27,954 nucleotides of DNA, from contig JARFQH010000384.1 in NCBI GenBank assembly GCA_029287875.1, forward strand, positions 1 to 27,954, given 5' to 3'. The translations under genes and the position numbers were made by a program. The stretch comes from Desulfobacteraceae bacterium. GTDB lineage: Bacteria; Desulfobacterota; Desulfobacteria; Desulfobacterales; SG8-13. Shown one piece after another: positions 7,615 to 14,998 of this stretch; position 1 is the stretch's first letter; every line of letters starts with the position of its first letter. The notes under the pieces are model-generated. The model worked only from the letters and a program-made list of their open reading frames with translations, was not told where the DNA came from and did not search any database.

Positions 7615-10314
7615 ATGATTATCCGTTTTGGTCTCGATTTTGACACCCATCTCCCGGAACCGGTTCAAAATCGCATTGGTTCCATTACTGTCGGACCGGC
7701 CGGCATGCTCGCGATATTGGAAACCCAACTGGGACTGACCATGCCCGAGGTGTCAACGGCTAAACGGCTGGTTCAGTATTATGCCTGCCTGAACCGGCTG
7801 AATGCTCCCGCGCGGTTTTACCACCATTCTTTTGAGGCGGACGCTCTGTCCGTGACCAGGACGCTTTTGGGATGGCGGGACCAGTGGTACGAGGTCGGTT
7901 GGCAGGGGACTTTTGAGGGAGAGGCCGGCTCACGCCTCAAAGACATGGCCGAGATCGAGGCAAAGGCGAGTGAGTTGATCGCTCCGTGCATCGGGCAACG
8001 ACTGCAGGCTGTGATCGAGGGGCTCAAAAAGCGCAGGACCCAGATTGAAAAGGTGGAGCTTGTGGATGCGATTTCGGACCTGCCTTACCTCTGGCAGCAG
8101 GTGGTGGCGCAACTGGATTATACGCAGCTCGATGTCGACGGTCGCAAGCCGGCTGCTGGGGATGATTCAGATCTGGGCCGGCTGCAGGATGCTATCTGGA
8201 AACTGAACACGAATGAGGGGGAGAATCCCAAAAAGATCGATCTTAAAGGCGACGGCAGCGTCGTCGTGCTGACGGCACGGTCGAAAGCGGTCTCCGCCCG
8301 GCTGCTGGCAGAACATATCCGGTTTCTTGAATCGGGGGCCAAAGTGGCTGTCTTGACAGGGAAAAGCGGCGCGGACTTCGACGATGCCCTTGAAAGCGTC
8401 GATGCCGCCCGGTGCGGGCTCCAGAACAGGTACCAGCGGCGGCCGGCGCTGCAAGTGCTGCCGCTGGCGCTCAACCTTTTGTGGGAACCGCTCGACCCGG
8501 TTGTGCTGCTTCAGTTTCTGACCCATCCGGTCGGGCCGTTGCCGGCGCGGGTCCGAAGGCGGTTGGCACAAGCGGTGTCGGAGTCGCCCGGAGTCGGCGG
8601 CAGAAGCTGGCAGGAGGCCATTGAGAAGATCCGGGACACGGAAAGGGAAAAGCGCGGTGCGAAAGAGAAAGAGATTAAGAAATTGCTGGAGGCGATCGAC
8701 TACTGGCTGACCTCACCGCGCTGCGATCCGGAAGAAGGGGCACCGGCGGCCGAGGTGGCCGGCCGCTGCGGCCGCGTCGCCGGCTGGCTCAGCAAAATGA
8801 TGGGGGTTAGCGAAGACACGCCCGAGCAGGCCCTGTTTGCCCAAGCGCACCGTCAGGCGGCCGACCTCTGCGAGGCATTGGACTATATGGGCGGCCAGGG
8901 ACAGGAGCTGATCGACCGGCATCAGTTGAACCGGCTGGTGGACCAGGTGGCCGGCGCGGGCGGCTCTCTTTCCGACCGGTTTGCCGAAGTTCTGCACGTG
9001 CCGGCCGCGGACAGCCCGGCGGTCTTCACTGGCGAGTGGGAGGAGATCATCTGGTGGGATTTTTCAATGCCCGGCCTGCCGCACGGATACCCCTGGACAA
9101 AAACAGAGCTTGCAGCACTCGACCGTAACGGCATTCATCTTCAAACACCGGACGATCGGCTGAATCATCTGGCCGGCACGTGGCTGCGACCGGTGATGGC
9201 TGCCAAAAAGCGCCTCGTGCTTGTGCTGCACTACTCGGATGAAGAGCACCACCCGCTGTGGGACCAGATCAAGGCCTGCAGCCGGGGGTGGATCGAAATG
9301 GACGTCGAAGAGCTGCTTCAAAAAGGCGGCCGTTTTTCCGGGTTTGCGGTGCAGAGTCAAGCGTTTGAACCCAAACCGCTGCCCCGGCTCAAACGCTGGT
9401 GGCGGCTGAGCGACGGCAAATTGCTGGGACCGCGAAAACAAGAATCCTACACGAGCCTGGATGGCTTTATCAAGAGCCCCTATCAGTGGGTGCTGCGCCA
9501 CAAGGCCTATTTGAAAGCTGGCAATCTGGCGGAGCTGCCTTCGGGAAGTCTTCTCAAGGGATCCCTGGTGCACCGGCTGTTCGAAGATTTCTTCACTGCC
9601 CACAAAAAGTGGAAGCAGCTGAAGGAGAAGCAGATCATCAAATGGATAAACGACCGACTGCCGGTTTTGCTCGAAGAGGAAGGCGCGCTGCTGCTTCAGC
9701 CGGGCAGAGCCGTTAAAAAGGCGGCCTTCGAGGAAACCGCCCGCCACGCCTTGATCACCCTGATCTCACGGTTGAAGGCGGCCAAGGTCAACGACGTGGC
9801 CGTGGAGACGCATCAATCGGCGCCCTTCTTGTCGGGGAAGCTCGGTGGCTATATCGACATGCTGCTTACCTGTGCGGACGGGTCGGAGAAGGTGCTCGAC
9901 ATGAAGTGGAGCAACGCCAAATACAGGATAGAGGAGTTGAAGAACAACAGTCAGCTCCAGCTGGCGACTTATGCCTACCTGCGCAAGAAGATCGCCGGCG
10001 CCGACGGTTGGCCGCCCCAGGCGTATTTCATCATCGAGGGGGCGCAGCTGCTGACCCAGGATGAAAAAAGCTTTCCGGGCTCACTTGCCTGCGTGCCTGA
10101 GGCCGGCGAAACCACGGCAGACCTCTGGCGGCGGTTCGAGGCCACCTGGCGCTGGCGTCGCAAGCAGATGGATGCCGGGCTGGTGGAAGTGACCGTCACC
10201 GGCACCGAACCGGATGCCGGGTTGGCGCCGCCTGAGGACGGGATGCACATCGACGACGTCAACGACAGGTTCAGCGAGTTCGGCGTCCTGACGGGGTGGG
10301 GGGAAGAAGCGTGA
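7615..10314 (+). CDS. addB: AddB-like PD-(D/E)XK nuclease subunit
   Basis: This encodes 899 residues. The C-terminal quarter holds a RecB-type nuclease: GSLVHRLFEDFF (about 650), GGYIDML with Asp748, VLDMKW with Asp762 and Lys764, and QLQLATYAYL (the QxxxY motif). The N-terminal two-thirds resembles the inactivated helicase-like part of AddB: segments such as VVVLTARSKAVSARLLAEHI, LLWEPLDPVVLLQFLTHPVG and LPARVRRRLA, with no Walker A motif. AddB usually carries a Cys cluster for a 4Fe-4S centre around the nuclease; I see no such cluster here. With the overlapping helicase gene it would form a dimeric double-strand-break resection enzyme, replacing RecBCD. The start is an ATG preceded by a weak CCAGGAAA site. 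It is shorter than the classic ~1150-residue AddB. Confidence 0.78.
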   Translation: MIIRFGLDFDTHLPEPVQNRIGSITVGPAGMLAILETQLGLTMPEVSTAKRLVQYYACLNRLNAPARFYHHSFEADALSVTRTLLGWRDQWYEVGWQGTFEGEAGSRLKDMAEIEAKASELIAPCIGQRLQAVIEGLKKRRTQIEKVELVDAISDLPYLWQQVVAQLDYTQLDVDGRKPAAGDDSDLGRLQDAIWKLNTNEGENPKKIDLKGDGSVVVLTARSKAVSARLLAEHIRFLESGAKVAVLTGKSGADFDDALESVDAARCGLQNRYQRRPALQVLPLALNLLWEPLDPVVLLQFLTHPVGPLPARVRRRLAQAVSESPGVGGRSWQEAIEKIRDTEREKRGAKEKEIKKLLEAIDYWLTSPRCDPEEGAPAAEVAGRCGRVAGWLSKMMGVSEDTPEQALFAQAHRQAADLCEALDYMGGQGQELIDRHQLNRLVDQVAGAGGSLSDRFAEVLHVPAADSPAVFTGEWEEIIWWDFSMPGLPHGYPWTKTELAALDRNGIHLQTPDDRLNHLAGTWLRPVMAAKKRLVLVLHYSDEEHHPLWDQIKACSRGWIEMDVEELLQKGGRFSGFAVQSQAFEPKPLPRLKRWWRLSDGKLLGPRKQESYTSLDGFIKSPYQWVLRHKAYLKAGNLAELPSGSLLKGSLVHRLFEDFFTAHKKWKQLKEKQIIKWINDRLPVLLEEEGALLLQPGRAVKKAAFEETARHALITLISRLKAAKVNDVAVETHQSAPFLSGKLGGYIDMLLTCADGSEKVLDMKWSNAKYRIEELKNNSQLQLATYAYLRKKIAGADGWPPQAYFIIEGAQLLTQDEKSFPGSLACVPEAGETTADLWRRFEATWRWRRKQMDAGLVEVTVTGTEPDAGLAPPEDGMHIDDVNDRFSEFGVLTGWGEEA

Positions 10315-13300
10315 GCACCAACATCCGATTCATCAGCGCCGGTGCCGGCAGCGGGAAGACCTTCCGGCTCACGGAAGAGCTGGAGAAGGCTTTGACGGGC
10401 GGGCGGGCCGCCCCGGCCGGCGTCGTCGGCACGACCTTCACCAACAAGGCCGCCAACGAGCTGCGCGAGAGGGTCAGGCAGCGGTTGATTGAATCCGGCG
10501 AAATCCGGTTGGCCAACGCGATGGGCCAGGCCCTGCTGGGAACGGTCAACAGCGTCTGTGGCCGGCTGTTGGAACGCTTTGCCTTCGAAGCCGGCCTGCC
10601 GCCCGAACTGGAGGTGTTGACGGAAGAAGACGGGCGCCTTTTGTTCAACCAGGCCGTCGAGGCGGCGATTGCGGACGAAGATGTGCAGCGCATGAACAGC
10701 CTGCAGTATCGTTTCGACGATAAGAATGACTGGCGCAAAAAGGTGAAAGACATCTCCGACGTCGCCCGCGCCAACAGCACGGCGGAGACAGCCCTGGCCG
10801 GTTTCGGGAAATGCTGTGCCGACGACCTGCTCGCGTTCTTTCCGAAGCCGGTCGATAGAGACCTTTGGCGGGAGCTGGAAGAGGCCATTTGCGTCGCAGT
10901 CGAAGGCATCAAAGCGATCGACGACGACACCAAAAAGACTGCCGCCTATCTTGATTACATTGTGCAAATGAGGCCCCTGGTTTCCCAGAAGCGGCTTGCC
11001 TGGAGCCAGTGGGTCAAGCTGAGCAAACTCTGCCCGGCCAAACGGTGTGCGGCGGTGGCCGCACCGGTCGTTGCCGCCGCCTTGATGTACGATGCTCACC
11101 CTGAACTGCACGCGGACATTCGCACGTTCACGGAAACGCTCTTCAGGCTGGCGGCCGGGTCGCTGCGTCAATACCAGGCGATGAAGACAAAGCGCGGCCT
11201 GATCGATTTCGTGGACCAGGAACTGCTGATGCTAAAGGCCATGGACAACGAGACGGTACGCGGCGCGCTCGGCGAGGAGCTCGACCTGCTCATGGTGGAC
11301 GAGTTTCAGGACACCAGCCCGATTCAGCTGGCCTTGTTCCTGAAGCTGGCCGGCTGTGCCAAAGAGGCCGTTTTCGTCGGGGACGTCAAGCAGGCCATCT
11401 ACGGCTTCAGGGGCAGCGATCCAGAACTGATGCAGGCCGTGCTGCGAGAAGTCGACCGGTTGGGCGGACAGACCGATGTGCTCGAAAAATCGTGGCGCTC
11501 CCGTCCGGCCTTGGTCGCTTACGCAAACGGACTTTTTGTGCCGGCTTTCTCCAAGGCCATTTCCCAAAAACAGGTGGAGCTGGCGCCGGTGCGAGAAGAG
11601 AAAGTCGGCGAACCGGCCGTGGTCCACTGGGTGTTGAAGGGGAGCAAAAAGGAGCTCAGGGCCGCCGCCCTGGCCAAAGGAGTCAGCGAGCTGGTGGCTT
11701 CCGGTTACACGGTTGTCGACAAGTTTACAGGCAGCCCCCGGCCGGTCCGCTACGAAGACATCGCTGTTCTGGCGCGGATGAATATCACCGTCAAACAGTT
11801 GGCCGATGCGATGTCGGCCATCGGCATACCGGTGCAGATCGAACGCACCGGACTGCTGAGCGCCCCGGAGGCCTGCCTGGCGCTGGCGTGCTTGCGGCGC
11901 ATGGCCGATCCGACCGACATCCTGGCCAGCGCGGAGATCATCGCCCTGAGCGACTGTCGGGAGCCGGAAGACTGGCTCCAAAACCGCCTGGAATACCTGG
12001 AAGCCGGGCATCCCGGACAGATGTGGGGTGAGCACGAAGGCTTCGAGCATCCGGTCATCAAAGCCCTGGGGGGCCAGAGACAACGGCTGCAGCTGTTGAC
12101 CCCCTCCGAGGCGCTGTCACTGGCCATCCACACCGCCGACCTCAGAAGAGCCGTTTCCCGGTGGGGACCGGCCGAGTGGCGGGTGCGGCAGCGCCTGCAA
12201 AACCTGGACGAACTGGTGGTCATTGCCGGCGAGTACGAGGACCACTGCCGGTCGCAGCACCTGGCCGCCACCGTGGCCGGGTTGATTCTCTGGCTTTACG
12301 AACTGGCGGATTCGGGACTGGACAGTCAGCCCGGCGCACCCAAGACCGACGCCGTTCATGTATTGACGCACCACGGCGCCAAGGGGCTCGAGTGGCCGGT
12401 GGTGATCGCCACCGACCTCGAGAGCGATTTAAAGTCGCGGATATGGAGCGTCACCGTCACCTCGACAGCAGAGTCTGTTGATTTGAAAAACCCCCTGGCC
12501 AACCGCGCCATTCGCTACTGGCCCTGGCCGTTTGGGGGGCAGAAGGCGGGCATCGGCGTGTCGGACCAGATCAAATCTTCACCGCTTGGACTCGCGAGCC
12601 TCGCCCGGGAAGTGGAAGAGTCCAAACGCCTGCTTTATGTCAGTCTCACGCGGGCGCGGGACATCCTCGTTCTGCCGCTGCCGGAGAGAAAGCCTGCCGG
12701 GCAGTGGATGGGGACCTTGGGCGCGGATTGGATGCTGCCGACCGGCGACGTCATGGACCTGCCGAACGGGAGCCGGATTCCGTCGGCCTGCTGTACGCTC
12801 GATGCTGCCGAGGCGGAAGCGACAGGCGGCCGCGAGACCTACCGGCCGTTTTGGTTCGGGCCCCGGAAGACGAAAACCGGGAAACTGTCGGCATTGGTGG
12901 TTCCATCCGCAGCACTGCCGGCGGAAGAGGCCAAGGTGGAAGGCCTGGTGGAGATCGGAGCGCCTTTGAAAATCAGCGGTTCCCCGGAGATGGATCGCGT
13001 GGGGCAGGCCTTGCACGGTGCCATCGCGCTGGAAATGATCCACCCGAACCATCCGGATGCCGTCGCGGCTGCAAAACGCTTGATTGACACCTTCGAGCTG
13101 GGCGCGCCCATCTCGCCGGGCGATGTCGCCGCCTGCGCCCGGTTATTCCGCCGACAGATTGTCGACAAATTTCAACCCGAAACCACGTGGGTCGAGCATC
13201 CCGTGGAACATCTGCGGGAAAACGGCCAGGCTGTCAGGGGCTGGATCGACCTTCTGATAAAGACCGCCAAGGGGTGGGTGGTCATCGACCACAAGGCGCA

Positions 13301-13454
13301 CCGGGGAAAAGAAAAGGAACTCGAGCGGGAGGCCCTGAAGTACTCCGGCCAGCTGCTGGCATACAAGACGGCCGTCGAAGCTGCCACGGCTGAAAAGGTG
13401 GCCGGCTGCTGGATTCACTTTGTTGTTGAAGGGAAAATGATCCGAATATTATAG
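10311..13454 (+). CDS. addA: AddA-like UvrD-type helicase with C-terminal nuclease
   Basis: This encodes 1047 residues. The start is the GTG at 10311, which overlaps the upstream TGA (GTGA) and follows a GGGGGGAAG site; this is translational coupling. Superfamily 1 motifs are all present: Walker A AGAGSGKT with Lys16, Ia TTFTNKAANELRERV, II LLMVDEFQDTS (about 325), III VGDVKQAIYGFRGSD, IV LEKSWRSRP, V LTHHGAKGLEWPVV (about 685), VI RLLYVSLTRARD (about 775). The C-terminal nuclease has GWIDLL with Asp980, VVIDHKA with Asp993 and Lys995, and YSGQLLAYK. ATP-driven unwinding plus two nuclease sites matches AddAB architecture for recombinational repair and destruction of foreign linear DNA. The assignment is by motifs and gene order; a narrower defence role cannot be excluded. 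Confidence 0.88.
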   Translation: MSTNIRFISAGAGSGKTFRLTEELEKALTGGRAAPAGVVGTTFTNKAANELRERVRQRLIESGEIRLANAMGQALLGTVNSVCGRLLERFAFEAGLPPELEVLTEEDGRLLFNQAVEAAIADEDVQRMNSLQYRFDDKNDWRKKVKDISDVARANSTAETALAGFGKCCADDLLAFFPKPVDRDLWRELEEAICVAVEGIKAIDDDTKKTAAYLDYIVQMRPLVSQKRLAWSQWVKLSKLCPAKRCAAVAAPVVAAALMYDAHPELHADIRTFTETLFRLAAGSLRQYQAMKTKRGLIDFVDQELLMLKAMDNETVRGALGEELDLLMVDEFQDTSPIQLALFLKLAGCAKEAVFVGDVKQAIYGFRGSDPELMQAVLREVDRLGGQTDVLEKSWRSRPALVAYANGLFVPAFSKAISQKQVELAPVREEKVGEPAVVHWVLKGSKKELRAAALAKGVSELVASGYTVVDKFTGSPRPVRYEDIAVLARMNITVKQLADAMSAIGIPVQIERTGLLSAPEACLALACLRRMADPTDILASAEIIALSDCREPEDWLQNRLEYLEAGHPGQMWGEHEGFEHPVIKALGGQRQRLQLLTPSEALSLAIHTADLRRAVSRWGPAEWRVRQRLQNLDELVVIAGEYEDHCRSQHLAATVAGLILWLYELADSGLDSQPGAPKTDAVHVLTHHGAKGLEWPVVIATDLESDLKSRIWSVTVTSTAESVDLKNPLANRAIRYWPWPFGGQKAGIGVSDQIKSSPLGLASLAREVEESKRLLYVSLTRARDILVLPLPERKPAGQWMGTLGADWMLPTGDVMDLPNGSRIPSACCTLDAAEAEATGGRETYRPFWFGPRKTKTGKLSALVVPSAALPAEEAKVEGLVEIGAPLKISGSPEMDRVGQALHGAIALEMIHPNHPDAVAAAKRLIDTFELGAPISPGDVAACARLFRRQIVDKFQPETTWVEHPVEHLRENGQAVRGWIDLLIKTAKGWVVIDHKAHRGKEKELEREALKYSGQLLAYKTAVEAATAEKVAGCWIHFVVEGKMIRIL

Positions 13455-13478
13455 GTGGGTCCGTAATTGTATTCGAAA

Positions 13479-13676
13479 TCAGGAGTTCGAATTCTGATAC
13501 TGAGTATTATATTTTTTTGCCTCTTTTTTAAAAAAGTTTACGCTGGCCTTGCTGAGCGAGATGGTCACCTTTATCGTTTCGTCTTTTAAAACCAGCTCTT
13601 CCGGCGAGGGTAAAAAATCTTCAACCAACTTGACTTTGCCGATTGACTCATTCGTGTATTTTATTTTCTTTTTCAT
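13479..13676 (-). pseudogene. CopG/BrnA-type antitoxin, C-terminally altered
   Basis: This encodes 65 residues, MKKKIKYTNESIGKVKLVED, FLPSPEELVLKDETIKVTIS, LSKASVNFFKKEAKKYNTQY, then QNSNS and a stop. The TI(K/S)VTISLSK strand followed by a helix is the ribbon-helix-helix core of this antitoxin family. Family members normally continue after YNTQYQ with a second helix of the (K)MIRRLLDxY type, which is missing, so the dimer-forming half is cut off a few bases from the end of the convergent addA-like gene. The toxin fragment above overlaps its start by 29 nt, the usual toxin-first order. It is probably inactive. Confidence 0.65.
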
Positions 13677-13749
13677 ATATCACTTTTCCCTTTTGCCAAT
13701 ATCCGGCACCAATAATCCGGATTTTGTTTTCTCTATATGTAAAACAGTT
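13648..13749 (-). pseudogene. BrnT-type toxin C-terminal remnant
   Basis: The minus-strand frame gives FTYRENKIRIIGAGYWQKGK, VIYEKENKIHE and a stop at 13648-13650, overlapping the antitoxin start. This is the C-terminal third of a BrnT-like RelE-fold ribonuclease, with the conserved R(I/V)R-I-I-(S/G)A strand. The sequence upstream of about 13749 is unrelated, so two-thirds of the toxin is lost. Its partner antitoxin is also truncated. Confidence 0.68.
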
Positions 13750-13927
13750 TGATTGCAAAGGACGAAACGGGCAAGGTGCGAAAAGTTCAGGGGAAGTAGG
13801 CGGTAGGCGGGACGGTAGAGAGGCTCACCTTGGAGACGATGACAACGCCGATGATGAGTCGGCTTTCGGCGCCGGCACCGCTTGCCTGAGCCGGGGATGG
13901 AACTCAGACGGCAGCCGACAAAGACAT
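13750..13927. other. Short gap between the two toxin-antitoxin modules
   Basis: No gene, terminator or clear repeat is seen. Its GC content is much higher than that of either toxin-antitoxin pair, and it probably represents a junction where the first module was cut. Confidence 0.4.
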
Positions 13928-14209
13928 CTATTGATTCGATCCAATAATTTTCAGTTCCCGCTGGATGCGCTCCGCCAAATATATTTTCATTAAAGACTGA
14001 TAGGGGATATCGTGTTTATTGGCCAGCAGCTTCAACTCTTCTATCATCAGCTCGGGGAGTCGCAATGAAATTTTTTTTGTGGAAGGCTTAAGATTTGGCA
14101 GGACAGTTCTCTTGGCCTTACTCCAGTCAATATAATCATTGGAGTCTGCTTTGGACCAGAATTCTCTTTCCTGATCTTCGGACTTAAATAGGGGTATCTT
14201 TTTCTTCAT
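13928..14209 (-). CDS. CopG/BrnA-type antitoxin
   Basis: This encodes 93 residues. The N-terminal acidic part (FKSEDQEREFWSKADSNDYI, DWSKAKR) is the toxin-neutralising region typical of the family. The C-terminal part (PNLKPSTKKISLRLPELMIE, ELKLLANKHDIPYQSLMKIY, LAERIQREL) is the ribbon-helix-helix DNA-binding domain. Its ATG overlaps the toxin stop by 4 nt (ATGA), so the two genes are translated together, toxin first, as in BrnTA operons. With the toxin it should repress the promoter at 14515-14543, which contains a palindrome. It appears full length. The name BrnA versus CopG-type is a matter of family boundaries. Confidence 0.85.
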   Translation of the reverse strand: MKKKIPLFKSEDQEREFWSKADSNDYIDWSKAKRTVLPNLKPSTKKISLRLPELMIEELKLLANKHDIPYQSLMKIYLAERIQRELKIIGSNQ

Positions 14210-14508
14210 GATTTCTTATAAACCTTTCTTTCTCTTTGATTCATATCCCTTGCCGAGATAACTCGGACGAGATTTTCGCGAATTGAAAAGACAACAAACA
14301 AGAGCCTCCCGGCATCTGTTTGACCTAATGCATAAAGACGATCTTCTTGTTGCGAATGTTTTTTGTCGGGGCCAGTTATGAATGGCCTATTAAAAAAAAT
14401 TTGTTCGCATTCTGGGGCAGATACACCATGTTTCTCCCAGTTTTTCAATAGATTGCCTTGGTCCCATTGGAATCCGGTGCAATTGGTCAAGACGCTGCCT
14501 TTAAACAT
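14206..14508 (-). CDS. brnT: BrnT-type ribonuclease toxin
   Basis: The start chosen is the ATG at 14506-14508, giving 100 residues that begin MFKGSVLTNCTGFQWDQGN. Upstream in-frame ATGs would place the start upstream of the promoter. The family pattern is clear: FxWDxxNLLKNWEKHGVSAP, ECEQIFFNRP, then the EDRLYALGQTDAGRLLFVVF and LVRVISARDMNQRERKVY strands with the R-x-I-S-A-R core. BrnT toxins have a RelE-like fold and cleave RNA, arresting growth unless bound by antitoxin. It is followed by the antitoxin with a 4-nt overlap. The Shine-Dalgarno sequence is weak, which is common for toxins. The module appears intact. Confidence 0.85.
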   Translation of the reverse strand: MFKGSVLTNCTGFQWDQGNLLKNWEKHGVSAPECEQIFFNRPFITGPDKKHSQQEDRLYALGQTDAGRLLFVVFSIRENLVRVISARDMNQRERKVYKKS

Positions 14509-14514
14509 ATCTAA

Positions 14515-14543
14515 TGTATATTTCAAATATACACATCTGTCAA
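14515..14543 (-). promoter_or_regulatory. Promoter and palindromic operator of the intact brnT operon
   Basis: On the minus strand TTGACA (14538-14543) is followed after exactly 17 bp by TATACA (14515-14520). The spacer and the -10 box are covered by a perfect 19-bp palindrome, TGTATATTT-N-AAATATACA (14515-14533). The -10 box is only 6 bp from the toxin ATG, so the transcript would be nearly leaderless. Binding of the ribbon-helix-helix antitoxin there would block RNA polymerase. Confidence 0.75.
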
Positions 14544-14560
14544 TTTCGATCAATGGTTTG
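14534..14560. repeat. 27-bp repeat, copy 1
   Basis: This sequence recurs at 24323-24349 with one mismatch in 27. It starts CATCTGTCAATTTCGAT and ends ATGGTTTG. Read on the minus strand it ends in TTGACAGATG, so in this copy it supplies the -35 box of the brnT promoter. It may be the conserved end of a lost mobile element. Confidence 0.6.
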
Positions 14561-14595
14561 TAGATAGTGCCCATCCATGGTTTCATAAAGGACAC

Positions 14596-14998
14596 TGATA
14601 AGTTTCCGATCCAGAAATGATTTGATGTATTTCTTCAACTGGTGAGCGAATTCCTCTGATTCTGCTATCTTTATACTCCGCCGGTCCGAACGGCTTATCG
14701 GTAAGCGTTCACAGGGCACCGCATCTGCTTTGTTGTCGGGCACTTGAAGTACAAAAGTACGTCTGCGCGCCCGACGCCTTGCACCTGCGGCACCCTTTAA
14801 ACGCTTACAATTAGGTGGTTCGAAGCGTATCGGATTTTGCAACTCTGTGAACGGTTACGCTTATCGCTGACTGGCCGATCGTCAGAATTCACGCCAATTC
14901 AACGGTTACCATACCCTTGAAATAAATCGAATATTCTGCTAATTTGACAGCGAGTGACCGGGCACAAACCCGCTTATTTCGCAAATTGATGGGTCTCT
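14596..14998. other. Gene-poor interval between brnT operon and amidase gene
   Basis: Apart from the miniature element at 14701-14858, the only possible coding trace is on the minus strand at about 14540-14700: SIKIAESEEFAHQLKKYIKS, FLDRKLISVLYE. It lacks a start, and I do not recognise it. Removing the element does not give a longer credible gene. From 14867 to 14998 I see no terminator or other clear signal; the amidase promoter must lie here. Confidence 0.4.
14701..14858. mobile_element. IS66-like miniature element with 8-bp target duplication
   Basis: The ends are 16-bp inverted repeats matching at 14 of 16 positions: GTAAGCGTTCACAGGG on the left, GTAACCGTTCACAGAG as complement on the right. 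The flanks are a perfect 8-bp direct repeat, GCTTATCG (14693-14700 and 14859-14866). IS66-family ends begin GTAA and make 8-bp duplications. The 158-bp interior has a second, nested terminal-like repeat (AACGCTTAC at 14800-14808) and a hairpin AGTAC-aaa-GTAC. It carries no gene. A related GGTAACCGTT sequence lies at about 14900. Confidence 0.78.

Noticed and set aside
13480..13500. Sequence resembling a tRNA T-arm (CAGGA-GTTCGAA-TTCTG)
   Set aside because: No other tRNA arm surrounds it. It is an AT/GC-balanced palindrome at the broken end of the antitoxin gene.
14701..14808. Shorter 108-bp version of the 14.7-kb element, ending at AACGCTTAC
   Set aside because: The outer end at 14858 pairs at 14 of 16 bases and is followed by a perfect 8-bp duplication; the inner end has no matching flank.
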